Of a DNA stretch of 35,832 bases, positions 22,521 through 30,072 are shown one piece after another. The position numbers were made by a program, and so were the translations under genes. The stretch comes from JAYVFR01 sp043772945 (lineage in GTDB: Bacteria > Patescibacteriota > JACMRA01). The stretch is from NCBI GenBank assembly GCA_043772945.1, contig JAYVFR010000014.1, forward strand, positions 1-35,832. The letters run 5' to 3'. Every line of letters starts with the position of its first letter. The stretch's first letter is position 1. The notes under the pieces were generated by a model that saw nothing but the letters and a program-made list of their open reading frames with translations, had not been told where the DNA came from and did no database searches.

Positions 22521-25343
22521 TTAATTAACAATATTATCGAGAGACCCTGAAATAATTAAAGCTTCAAGAGAGCGTTTATTAAAGCTTTGCATATCAGCTA
22601 TTCTATCAAGGAAATCGTCGAGGCTTATAAATTTACCGTTTTTATTGCGATCATTGATAATAAATTTAATAATATCGCTTCCTAAATTTTTGACACTTCC
22701 AAGGCCGTAGCGAATTTGAGTTTTAGACTCAATTGTATAGCTGTGAAAAGACGTATTTATACTCGGCGGCAAAACTTCAATCCCTAGACTTTTACATTCA
22801 TTAATTGCATTTGTAATTTTAGTCATGTCGCCCTCTTCGCTAGTCATAAGCGCCGTCATAAATTCGGCTGGATAATTAGCTTTCATAAATGCTGTCCAGT
22901 AAGCTACAATTCCGTACGCAGCCGCATGGGCTTTATTAAACCCATAGTCTGTAAAAGGAACTATCAATTCCCAAATTTCATTGATTTTTTCCTCTTCAAA
23001 ACCACGCTCCAAAGCCCCAGATTTGAAATTTACAAACTCTTTATCTAAAACCTCTTTTTTTTTCTTACCCATAGCACGCCTTACATTATCTGCCTGCCCA
23101 AAACTATATCCTGCAAGCTTCATAAAAGTAAACATAATATCTTCTTGGTAAACGAGCACTCCATATGTATCGGACATCCATTCGGCCATTATGGGAACAT
23201 AGTATTTAATTTTTTTAGGATCATTTTTACGAGCAATAAATTCAGGAATGGAATTCATAGCACCTGGGCGGTAAAGTGCTACCATCGCAATCAGATCCTC
23301 AACTTTAGTGGGTTTAAGTTGCGTAATATATCGAGTCATTCCACTGCTGCTAAGCTGGAATACTCCCATAGTTTTACCCTCTGATAACAACTGATAAACT
23401 TTAGAATCGTTTACATCGATGTTAAATAAATCAATGTCCACACCCTCATGTTTTTTAACAAGTTCAATTGAATTACTCAGAATAGACAAATTAGTAATCC
23501 CTAGAATATCCATTTTACATGGAACGATACCAATTTTTTCGCAATCATGTCCATCGTATTGGCATACCATCGTAGTATGCTCTGAATCCCACTGAACAGA
23601 AGCGTAATCAGTCATCTTAGTTGGAGTAACCAAAACGGCAGCTGCGTGAACAGAGGAGTGACGATAATTACCTTCAAGTTTTTTCGCTATATCTATAATT
23701 CGTGCTACGTCAGCATCATTCTCGTAAACTTGTGTCAGTTCAGGACTAGTCAAAAAAGCATATTCAAAAGAGGGTTTTTTACCGAAAGGAGGTGAAGGAA
23801 TTAATTTAGAAAGTTGATCGCACTTGCGATAAGCAACTCCCAAAACTCTACCAATATCACGAATAGCAACCCTAGGAAGCATAGTTCCGTAAGTTACAAC
23901 TTGACACACTCTGTCAGCTCCGTATTTAGTTTTAAGATAATTAATTACATCTCCTCTTTTGTCATCAGCCACATCAAGATCAATATCAGGAGCAGTGGGA
24001 CGAAGCGGATTTAAAAACCTCTCAAACGGAATCTGATAGAAAACAGTATCAGCAGTAGAAATATTGTTTAAAAATCCAATCAAAGACCCAGCTCCAGACC
24101 CACGAGCCGAGGCTGTAATATTATTATTTTTACAGTATTGAGCTAAGTCTCCCACCACAATAAAATATGAGGAATAGCCTTTATCTTTAATAATTTTAAG
24201 CTCTATTTCTATTTGATCAGTATAATCCTTGATTCTATTCGGCTTATCTACCCAAAATTCTTTTGGATAAGAAATTAACCTTTCTGGGTTTATAGGCATA
24301 TTCAAGCACTCCTTTACTAGCTCTTCTAGCTTTTGATATGGATAAATATTAGTCCACTCTACTAGAGTTTTACGTTCTTTATGGAATTTAGTAATTAGAC
24401 CCAAATATGTATTCCAAGCTAAAATATTATCAAATGTTTGCCCTTCTTTAAGCTCAACAGGAGGGAAAAAAGCTTCACTAGCCTTATTAGCATAATCAGT
24501 CCTAAGCTCAAAAATAACTTGATCACTAATTCGTGACAAATCCCTTTCAGGATTCAAATATGCAAACTTCTCATTTAATAATCCAATATCGGGAAGACTA
24601 AAATCTCGTTCAAGCTCAATGTCATAAATTCGCGTTTGTTTCCCGATGGCTAGTACCACTCTGAAACTCTCCTCATCTTCAGAGTTTGGATACCTGGGAG
24701 CTGGAGATAGAATAAACTCAAGATTTTTATTCAAGCAGATTTGTTTTAAGTTTTGATTGATTATTTGAATTTGCTCTAAATTATCGTCCTTGCGAGGATT
24801 CAAAGCTTCAATTAAAATATTTTCTACCCCTAAATTTTGAATATATTTATCAATAATATCAATAGCCCTAGATTGATTATTATTTAATAAATGATTACCA
24901 ATTTCATGATCAAGGCCAGTAATAACCACAAAGAAATCTAGCTCGGAATTATTCTTTAGATATTTATTTAAATCAGCTAAATCAACATGATAGCCACCAC
25001 CACCCCCTTCCTTGACTGTGCGAGCTAAAGTTGTCAGCTCCAAAACTGCTTTATACCCATCACTATTTTTGGCTAACACACTAATTTTACTGTAACCACC
25101 GTGCCTCCCAAATTTTTTTTCAATATCTGATAAGTTGGAAATTCTAAGTGTAGTTCCAAGAATAGGTTTGATTGCTTGCTTAATACACTCATCGTAAAAC
25201 TCCACAAGTCCACTTGTAGTGTCCTCATCGGTCAGTGCAATTGCAGTATAACCTTTTAATTTAGCGTCTTTAATAAGAGCAGAGATTTTAGGAACTGCAC
25301 TAAGAAGTGAAAAATGCGAATATGAACGAAACAGTGTAGACAT
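22521..25343 (-). CDS. dnaE: DNA polymerase III alpha subunit, C-terminally short
   Basis: DnaE is the replicative polymerase. The 940-aa protein has an N-terminal PHP domain whose metal-binding His motif is degenerate (RSYSHFS in place of HxHxxYS), the palm with PDIDLDVAD near 450-456 holding two catalytic Asp, and a third at KMDILG near 610. The motif GVLVYQEDIM and the helix-hairpin-helix part near SLEALIISGSLD end the chain. E. coli alpha continues for about 270 residues with the clamp-binding motif, an OB fold and the tau-binding domain; all are missing here. The gene is likely transcribed from TTGACA at 25375 with a near-leaderless mRNA. Confidence 0.95.
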   Translation of the reverse strand: MSTLFRSYSHFSLLSAVPKISALIKDAKLKGYTAIALTDEDTTSGLVEFYDECIKQAIKPILGTTLRISNLSDIEKKFGRHGGYSKISVLAKNSDGYKAVLELTTLARTVKEGGGGGYHVDLADLNKYLKNNSELDFFVVITGLDHEIGNHLLNNNQSRAIDIIDKYIQNLGVENILIEALNPRKDDNLEQIQIINQNLKQICLNKNLEFILSPAPRYPNSEDEESFRVVLAIGKQTRIYDIELERDFSLPDIGLLNEKFAYLNPERDLSRISDQVIFELRTDYANKASEAFFPPVELKEGQTFDNILAWNTYLGLITKFHKERKTLVEWTNIYPYQKLEELVKECLNMPINPERLISYPKEFWVDKPNRIKDYTDQIEIELKIIKDKGYSSYFIVVGDLAQYCKNNNITASARGSGAGSLIGFLNNISTADTVFYQIPFERFLNPLRPTAPDIDLDVADDKRGDVINYLKTKYGADRVCQVVTYGTMLPRVAIRDIGRVLGVAYRKCDQLSKLIPSPPFGKKPSFEYAFLTSPELTQVYENDADVARIIDIAKKLEGNYRHSSVHAAAVLVTPTKMTDYASVQWDSEHTTMVCQYDGHDCEKIGIVPCKMDILGITNLSILSNSIELVKKHEGVDIDLFNIDVNDSKVYQLLSEGKTMGVFQLSSSGMTRYITQLKPTKVEDLIAMVALYRPGAMNSIPEFIARKNDPKKIKYYVPIMAEWMSDTYGVLVYQEDIMFTFMKLAGYSFGQADNVRRAMGKKKKEVLDKEFVNFKSGALERGFEEEKINEIWELIVPFTDYGFNKAHAAAYGIVAYWTAFMKANYPAEFMTALMTSEEGDMTKITNAINECKSLGIEVLPPSINTSFHSYTIESKTQIRYGLGSVKNLGSDIIKFIINDRNKNGKFISLDDFLDRIADMQSFNKRSLEALIISGSLDNIVN

Positions 25344-25350
25344 TTGGTAG

Positions 25351-25380
25351 AACTAAGGTGCTTTGAAAGAATTTTGTCAA
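25351..25380 (-). promoter_or_regulatory. dnaE promoter within a 40-bp repeat
   Basis: Minus strand: TTGACA (25375-25380), 18-nt spacer, TTAGTT (25351-25356). The dnaE ATG at 25343 is about 8 nt from the -10 box, so a transcript would be nearly leaderless. The -35 box is in the direct repeat also found at 26367-26406. Confidence 0.55.
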
Positions 25381-25405
25381 AAAACTACCTTTTAAACAAA
25401 TACCA
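25366..25405. repeat. 40-bp direct repeat, copy 1
   Basis: Identical over 40 bp to 26367-26406. On the minus strand the copy carries the end of a coding frame (FWYLFKR then stop) followed by TTGACA. In copy 2 that coding end belongs to the 75-aa membrane protein. Here it has no upstream gene, so copy 1 looks like a displaced duplicate that now supplies the -35 of dnaE. Confidence 0.9.
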
Positions 25406-25432
25406 AAATCTCAAGAGCGTAGTATCAATTAT

Positions 25433-26116
25433 CTAGACCACTATTAAGACAAAACTAAAAAATAATTCTAATAAAATTAAATAATAAATACTATATCGTA
25501 GTTTAGAACGAATATCAAAATAGAGCAAAGACTTAAAAAAGGTAAATAAAGCTGAAAATAATAGCCCTACGAAACCTAACCAATTATATTTTTCATACAC
25601 ACTAACACTAGTAATAAAAATAGGCAAACTAGAAAGAATTGAAAGTATTGTGATTAATACTTTGTCATTTTTTGTTAAATTTAAAAACTTAGTACTATCA
25701 AATTTACCAGTGAGATCATCTTTAATATATTTACTAAAATTTATAAAATAATATATTAATAAAACTAATATAGATACAAAGCTAATCGCGGGAATTATCA
25801 GAGCCGAAACAAAATTAGGATAACTCTTTGAAACAATTTCACTGATAAAGAATATTGAGGTTATTAGAAATAAACCGAGATTAATTTTTAAATAAAGTTT
25901 TTTGTGCAAAGTGGTTAAAGCTTGAATATTTAAGTAACTAATTGCAACACCAAATAAACCAACAAAAATAATAAACCATGATTCTATCTGTGCTATGCTA
26001 CCTGTACCTAAATTAATTCTGGTAAATGCTAAAAAAATAACTAAAAACAGAAATGATATAATACTAATTAAAATAAGTTTGTTATTGGGTTTAGGTGAGA
26101 TTGAATTTAAGTTCAT
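25433..26116 (-). CDS. Integral membrane protein, 227 aa, unknown
   Basis: I do not recognise the family. There are six or seven hydrophobic segments spread along the chain, with a short charged loop (YIKDDLTGKFDSTKFLNL) near residue 130-150. No signal for a transporter or enzyme class is seen. It lies between the two copies of the 40-bp repeat, upstream of dnaE on the same strand. Ends in TAG. Confidence 0.6.
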   Translation of the reverse strand: MNLNSISPKPNNKLILISIISFLFLVIFLAFTRINLGTGSIAQIESWFIIFVGLFGVAISYLNIQALTTLHKKLYLKINLGLFLITSIFFISEIVSKSYPNFVSALIIPAISFVSILVLLIYYFINFSKYIKDDLTGKFDSTKFLNLTKNDKVLITILSILSSLPIFITSVSVYEKYNWLGFVGLLFSALFTFFKSLLYFDIRSKLRYSIYYLILLELFFSFVLIVV

Positions 26117-26140
26117 AGCATGGTTATTTTTAAAAATTTA

Positions 26141-26169
26141 AAAAAAGAAAGGGCATTTACTACCCTTCC
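26141..26169 (-). terminator. Intrinsic terminator
   Basis: Minus strand: GGAAGGG and CCCTTTC form a 7-bp stem (one G-U) over a 9-nt loop, followed by a T-run. It ends transcripts coming from the 75-aa membrane gene and the remnant frame, just before the 227-aa membrane gene. Confidence 0.8.
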
Positions 26170-26203
26170 TGAATTGATTCTGAAACAATGGTTTTAATTT
26201 TTG

Positions 26204-26370
26204 ACAAACACTAAACGATTACCAACCTTAAACTGATATCTGGAGTTGTTTCTCTTGGCATATTCATATCCTAACACATTTACATCGCTTGGACAAAAAC
26301 CGTAAGCTTGAGCAAAAGCTCGAGAAAGGTCAACAGTACTAACAGAGTATGTGTTAAAAGATAACCAAAG
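26204..26370 (-). pseudogene. Start-less reading frame following the 75-aa gene
   Basis: After the TAG of the 75-aa membrane protein, the same frame stays open for about 55 codons and ends FKVGNRLVFVKN then TAA. It contains LSRAFAQAYGFCPSD and GYEYAKRNN, which look like real protein sequence. No ATG and no convincing alternative start are present, so it is probably the remnant of a secreted or phage-type protein; I cannot name the family. The intergenic stretch 26117-26385 otherwise holds only the terminator. Confidence 0.4.
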
Positions 26371-26406
26371 AATTTTGTCAAAAAACTACCTTTTAAACAA
26401 ATACCA
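26367..26406. repeat. 40-bp direct repeat, copy 2
   Basis: Perfect copy of 25366-25405. It spans the 3' end and stop codon of the 75-aa membrane gene and a TTGACA box reading leftward. Confidence 0.9.
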
Positions 26407-26613
26407 GAAACCGAAGGCTATGACTAAGAAAGTCATCACAAAAATAAACCCGTTTTTTTCATTTTGCAAATAAGGACTATTTAACAATTTGGGATTAAAA
26501 TAAAGCAATATTGCACAAACTAAGGTTACAATTCCTGCAACTAAGTAGCTACTAGCAAAACTAAAGAAAGCAAAAATAGTTAGAAGAGATAAGAAATAAT
26601 TAAGTTTATTCAT
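26386..26613 (-). CDS. Small membrane protein, 75 aa
   Basis: From ATG 26613 the protein has an N-terminal hydrophobic region covering about residues 5-40 (two helices) and another near the C-terminus, ending in WYLFKR. A longer TTG frame (from 26640) adds nine residues of no clear value. The family is unknown. Its last codons lie in the 40-bp repeat. Confidence 0.5.
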   Translation of the reverse strand: MNKLNYFLSLLTIFAFFSFASSYLVAGIVTLVCAILLYFNPKLLNSPYLQNEKNGFIFVMTFLVIAFGFWYLFKR

Positions 26614-26692
26614 AAAGTTAAAAGAAAACTTGCATTCCAATTAAAGAATACAAACTGTTGAACATTTTTGTCTTGTTTACTAACTAAAAGAT

Positions 26693-27079
26693 TTACTTCC
26701 AGTTATTAACGACGCAATCACCATTGTCTAAATGTGCCCACACATGCGGTTTCACGAGTGGCGGAACAAGGAAAGGAGATCCACCTCGTAGAGGTAGAAT
26801 TGATACTCCCTTAACTCCTAACAAAGTTAGTTGGTTATACTGTGCATTGCAAAAATTATCTCCGTCATTCTGAGTATTGATTGTATATTTCACAATACTT
26901 GGACATTTTTGGAATCTAGTCCTTGCACTACAACTTTCATAAGTTCCACCACGGCGGAATTTTTGACCAAAGGGATGTTCGGAATTTGAGTAGGCTTGAA
27001 CCGCACTTACAAACAAAAATGTTAAACTAGCAACGCTTAAAGTGGTTGCAATTACTTTTTTTAGACCAACAAGTTTCAT
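26693..27079 (-). CDS. Small secreted protein, 128 aa
   Basis: The protein has a clear signal peptide (Lys residues, hydrophobic stretch to about residue 28, Ala-x-Ala-like VSAVQAYS). The mature part of about 100 residues has four cysteines, is rich in Gly/Pro/Asn and has no membrane anchor, so it is likely released or periplasm-facing. I do not recognise the family. It has its own promoter and a hairpin-containing leader. Confidence 0.65.
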   Translation of the reverse strand: MKLVGLKKVIATTLSVASLTFLFVSAVQAYSNSEHPFGQKFRRGGTYESCSARTRFQKCPSIVKYTINTQNDGDNFCNAQYNQLTLLGVKGVSILPLRGGSPFLVPPLVKPHVWAHLDNGDCVVNNWK

Positions 27080-27087
27080 GATTTTGC

Positions 27088-27105
27088 CTACTCGGTATCG
27101 AGTAG
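27088..27105 (-). promoter_or_regulatory. Perfect hairpin just upstream of the secreted-protein start
   Basis: On the minus strand CTACTCG-ATAC-CGAGTAG forms a perfect 7-bp stem with a 4-nt loop ending 8 nt before the ATG. It is not followed by a T-run, so it is not a terminator. It could control translation or mRNA stability. Confidence 0.65.
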
Positions 27106-27155
27106 AGTGATAGGTTTTGAGTATTAACGAATTGAATCATTAAAACCTACTTAAT

Positions 27156-27183
27156 AACATAAAAAAAAACTTAGAGTTGTCAA
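27156..27183 (-). promoter_or_regulatory. Promoter for the secreted protein
   Basis: Minus strand: TTGACA (27178-27183), 16-nt spacer, TATGTT (27156-27161). The surrounding AGTTTGCTTGACAA is identical to the -35 region of ftsZ. The leader is about 70 nt. Confidence 0.65.
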
Positions 27184-27203
27184 GCAAACTCTTGTAATTT
27201 AAT

Positions 27204-27617
27204 TTATTCCTCGAGATCACCTATATAGTAAGTGTCTAGCATTCCTTGGATTTTTGGAGAAGTAAACTCTCCACCTGGATGACTACTACTTAAATTATCA
27301 ATAATTTGACCGCAAGCTTTCGTAATTTTAGGAATTCCACCAGGATGAATTTTTAGAAAATTAGTTATATTAAATACCTTCTTTTCTATACCTATATAGC
27401 AATCAGTGTTCGTATTATGCTTTTGAAGCTCTATTCTTGAAATTTTAACAAGATCCTTCCCTTCACTCCTTAAATTCCCTATTACTGGAGTTTCTTTTTT
27501 AGAATTCAAATACAGACTTCCAATTACAACTACTAAAGCAACTGAAAGCCCTAAAATAGCGTAAACTAGAAAATTATTATTTTTCATTTGTTTAATTTTT
27601 TCTTGTTTTGTCTCCAT
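27204..27617 (-). CDS. Membrane-anchored cytochrome b5-like heme protein
   Basis: The 137-aa protein has one N-terminal membrane helix (about residues 16-36) and a C-terminal cytochrome b5 domain: the ELQKHNTNTDCYIGIEKKVF pattern, then NITNFLKIHPGG at 83-94 with the first heme-ligand His 91, and YYIGDLE at the end. The second axial ligand is probably His 113 in a second HPGG (113-116). Such anchored single-domain proteins are electron carriers in other bacteria, but the partner here is unknown; no respiratory genes are nearby. It lies 16 nt after the DUF1064-like gene on the same strand. Confidence 0.85.
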   Translation of the reverse strand: METKQEKIKQMKNNNFLVYAILGLSVALVVVIGSLYLNSKKETPVIGNLRSEGKDLVKISRIELQKHNTNTDCYIGIEKKVFNITNFLKIHPGGIPKITKACGQIIDNLSSSHPGGEFTSPKIQGMLDTYYIGDLEE

Positions 27618-27633
27618 GTTTTATAATTTTATT

Positions 27634-28092
27634 TTACAATTCCTCAAAGATATATTCAGGATACATATTTAAAAATAACTTTTTTTTGATCTTATAAATT
27701 TCATCATAATACGCTTTCCACTTAATTGTACCAGTTTTTTTATCCTTAACTTCTTTCCACCCTTTACAATCAAGCGCTATCCACTTCCCATCTCGCTTAA
27801 AGACAAAATCAGTAATATAAGTAAGCTCTCTAATGATGTCTTGTTTATCTTTAACATTATTATACCACTTACGTTTAGGAACTAAGAGAAAGGTTTTTTT
27901 GCACTCTAACTCAGTAATTAAACCCTCTGATTGTTTTATTAGCAGTCCAGAATGTATCTCATATTCACTTTTAGAGTCAAAAATCATCAAATTAGGATAG
28001 TCAATATTATGTTGTTTGATGCCGTTTAATCCCTTGGGTACTTTACGACCTTCCTCATCGTATTTTTGAGTTGTATTTTGAAATCTGGGCAT
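27634..28092 (-). CDS. DUF1064-like PD-(D/E)xK nuclease, 152 aa
   Basis: The protein fits the DUF1064 family of small phage nucleases. The key positions are the Glu in SKSEYE (residues 41-45), YITDFVF with Asp 95, and LDCKGWK with Asp 108 and Lys 110, followed by the C-terminal YKIKKKLFLNMYPEYIF. Together these give the E-D-DxK catalytic layout. The family is common in phages and islands and is related to Holliday-junction and restriction nucleases. It is 16 nt upstream of the cytochrome b5-like gene, which is likely coincidence rather than function. Confidence 0.75.
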   Translation of the reverse strand: MPRFQNTTQKYDEEGRKVPKGLNGIKQHNIDYPNLMIFDSKSEYEIHSGLLIKQSEGLITELECKKTFLLVPKRKWYNNVKDKQDIIRELTYITDFVFKRDGKWIALDCKGWKEVKDKKTGTIKWKAYYDEIYKIKKKLFLNMYPEYIFEEL

Positions 28093-28177
28093 TTTGAGGG
28101 ATATAGTTATTTTAAAATAACAATCAAAATAGCACTAAGTAGTATTAGATCAACTAGATTAAAATATTGAACCCAAT

Positions 28178-29329
28178 TTACTCAATATGAATTGAGGGTT
28201 TGGAAACGTTATTGTCCTGCGAATCTATTGAATTATGTTTAATTTCTTCGTCGCTATTTTGTTGCTTTCTTTTAAGCCTCGGCTTATAAACTTTTTTTTC
28301 AATTTTGTCTAAATCGTCATCTGCTAAAAGAGTTACGCTCATTAAATTATCTACAATATTTTGAATTTTTTTGGTTGCATCTTCTGGCAAAGAAGAATTA
28401 ATAACAGCTTTACGAGGTGCAACAGGTGTCGCGACAGTTGCTATAACTGGTAACGACGTTTTTACCTCCCTGATTTCTGACTTAATTTCAAGTTTTTTTT
28501 CTAGAACCTCAGGCTTAGAGAATGATGTAATTAGTTGAGAGTTAATAACAGCTTTGTGAGTTACTACGATTTCTTGAGATTTTAGCTTAGCTTGCTTTAC
28601 TGCTTCTAATAGTTGCGATTTTTTATCTAAAACTTCAGTTTTTGTGCCTGACCTTGTGTCTGGCTCCAAAATTTTTACATCTGAAATATTTAATCTGTTC
28701 CCACCAATGCTAGGATAAGTATTCCTTCTTAATTGACTATTAATTGGTTTACGCTGCTCTGGAGCAGTAGAATTGCTAGAAGCATTAGGAAGAATAGTTG
28801 GAACATTATAATAAAAACTGTGGCTTGCAAGTTCTGATTTTAAGTTATTTAAATAGCTAATTTTTTCGCGTGCCGTTCTTTTTAGAATTGAAGGAACAAA
28901 ACTATCACTAGGAATAAGTAATGCCTCTAATTTATCAACTGTATTTAAATAACGAACAAGAGCCCCAAAATCTCCGTCTCCTGTAACTATTACAGCCTTA
29001 TCATATTGATTAATTTCAACGAGTGATTGTAATACGAGCTCTACATCAGAATTTCCCTTGATCTCTTCTTCTTTTTCAGTAGTATCTTTAAATACTAAGA
29101 TAAAACCTTGTTTTTGAAGATTAATATATGCTTCATTGTTTTCAGAGCGATAACCCATAAATAAATAAGCGGTTGTTATACTATACTTGACCTGTAAGAA
29201 TTTTAAGAACTTAGAGTAATCAAGTTTCCAGCCCCAATGCAAGCTGGATCTGTACAAATTGTGCCCGTCAATAAATGCGTAGTTGTTTTTAGGTGTATTT
29301 GCTTTATCTCGCAAATTGTAGCTGTTCAT
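28178..29329 (-). CDS. NYN-domain (LabA/PIN-like) protein with long repeat-bearing tail
   Basis: Residues 15-165 form a NYN domain, a PIN-like ribonuclease fold: AFIDGHNLYRSS near 18, GNSDVELVL near 92-100 and VTGDGDFGALVRYL near 115-127 provide the acidic metal site. The tail of about 220 residues is disordered and contains three copies of a short motif: KPINSQL at 194-200, KAVINSQL at 259-266 and KAVINSSL at 307-314. A related VLDKK/VLEKK pair is at about 233 and 275. The motif may bind a partner. NYN proteins act in RNA turnover. The ATG at 29329 has no Shine-Dalgarno sequence. Confidence 0.85.
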   Translation of the reverse strand: MNSYNLRDKANTPKNNYAFIDGHNLYRSSLHWGWKLDYSKFLKFLQVKYSITTAYLFMGYRSENNEAYINLQKQGFILVFKDTTEKEEEIKGNSDVELVLQSLVEINQYDKAVIVTGDGDFGALVRYLNTVDKLEALLIPSDSFVPSILKRTAREKISYLNNLKSELASHSFYYNVPTILPNASSNSTAPEQRKPINSQLRRNTYPSIGGNRLNISDVKILEPDTRSGTKTEVLDKKSQLLEAVKQAKLKSQEIVVTHKAVINSQLITSFSKPEVLEKKLEIKSEIREVKTSLPVIATVATPVAPRKAVINSSLPEDATKKIQNIVDNLMSVTLLADDDLDKIEKKVYKPRLKRKQQNSDEEIKHNSIDSQDNNVSKPSIHIE

Positions 29330-29400
29330 AAATGTATTTTTTAGAAAATGATGAATTAAAATTTTTAGATTTATTAACTAAATCCTAGGATATAACCTAA

Positions 29401-29430
29401 TTGACAATTTTTGTATTTTTGGTGTATTTG
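29401..29430 (+). promoter_or_regulatory. Promoter for rplT
   Basis: TTGACA (29401-29406), 18-nt spacer, TATTTG (29425-29430). The rplT ATG at 29467 would have a leader of about 30 nt. Confidence 0.5.
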
Positions 29431-29466
29431 TTGTCTATATATATCTAATAAAGTATTTTTTTAATT

Positions 29467-29820
29467 ATGTCTAGAATCAAAGGAGGAGTACCAGCCAAAA
29501 AACGAAGAAAATATTTGCTCGAACGAGCTAAAGGTTACTTAAACGGTGGAAGTAAAAAATTTCGTTTGGCAAAAGAAAGGCTATTAAAAGCTGAAAGTAA
29601 CGCTTATATTGGTCGCAAACTTCGCAAAAGAGATTTTCGTTCACTTTGGATTACTCGTATTAACGGAGCACTTGACTCAATTAACAGTGAGCTAAATTAC
29701 AGTAAATTTATATGTTTATTAAATAAAAAAGAAATTAAGCTAAATCGTAAATCAATTTCTGAAATGGCAATTAGGGATATAGAAGAGTTCAAAACTTTAG
29801 TCGCAAGTCTATTAGCTTAA
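29467..29820 (+). CDS. rplT: Large-subunit ribosomal protein L20 (bL20)
   Basis: L20 is needed early in 50S assembly and binds 23S rRNA. The 117-aa protein has normal length with the basic N-terminus MSRIKGGVPAKKRRKYLLER, then AKGYLNGGSKKFRLAKE, YIGRKLRKRDFRSLWITRIN and the C-terminal SISEMAIRD helix. L20 usually follows infC and rpmI; neither is here, so the operon is broken up. It has its own promoter and is followed by tRNA-Ser on the same strand. Confidence 0.96.
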   Translation: MSRIKGGVPAKKRRKYLLERAKGYLNGGSKKFRLAKERLLKAESNAYIGRKLRKRDFRSLWITRINGALDSINSELNYSKFICLLNKKEIKLNRKSISEMAIRDIEEFKTLVASLLA

Positions 29821-29864
29821 TCGATTCAACTAATCTAGATTAGCTTTACTTAACAATAAACGAT

Positions 29865-29893
29865 TTGACAAATACTAGGCTTTGGCTTAGTGT
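29865..29893 (+). promoter_or_regulatory. Promoter for tRNA-Ser
   Basis: TTGACA (29865-29870), 17-nt spacer, TAGTGT (29888-29893). The tRNA 5' end is at 29903, so little leader remains to be removed. Confidence 0.6.
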
Positions 29894-29902
29894 TTTTTTA
29901 TT

Positions 29903-29988
29903 GGAAGTGTCGCATAGTGGTCTAGTGCACTTGTCTTGAAAACAAGCAGATGAAAGTCTCGTGGGTTCGAATCCTACCACTTCCGCCA
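29903..29988 (+). tRNA. tRNA-Ser (anticodon TGA)
   Basis: Acceptor GGAAGTG pairs with CACTTCC. The anticodon stem CTTGT/ACAAG encloses CTTGAAA with anticodon TGA, which reads UCN codons. A long variable arm with AGA/TCT, typical of tRNA-Ser, is present. The T-arm is GTGGG-TTCGAAT-CCTAC, the discriminator is G and CCA is encoded. Confidence 0.95.
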
Positions 29989-30010
29989 ACTTAACTTGAC
30001 TTTAAAATAT

Positions 30011-30037
30011 AAGATACCTAAAAATTCTAGATATCTT
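30011..30037. terminator. Hairpin between convergent tRNA-Ser and trxB
   Basis: AAGATACCTA (30011-30020) pairs with TAGATATCTT (30028-30037) with one mismatch over a 7-nt loop. It is AT-rich and has no strong T-run. It may act as a weak bidirectional terminator. Confidence 0.45.
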
Positions 30038-30072
30038 ACAAAACAGCTATATTTAATTGAAGAAATTAAGTT

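Noticed and set aside
27634..29329. Prophage
   Set aside because: The DUF1064-like nuclease and the ParB-like protein at 21.3 kb are phage-type, but no structural, integrase or terminase genes are present.
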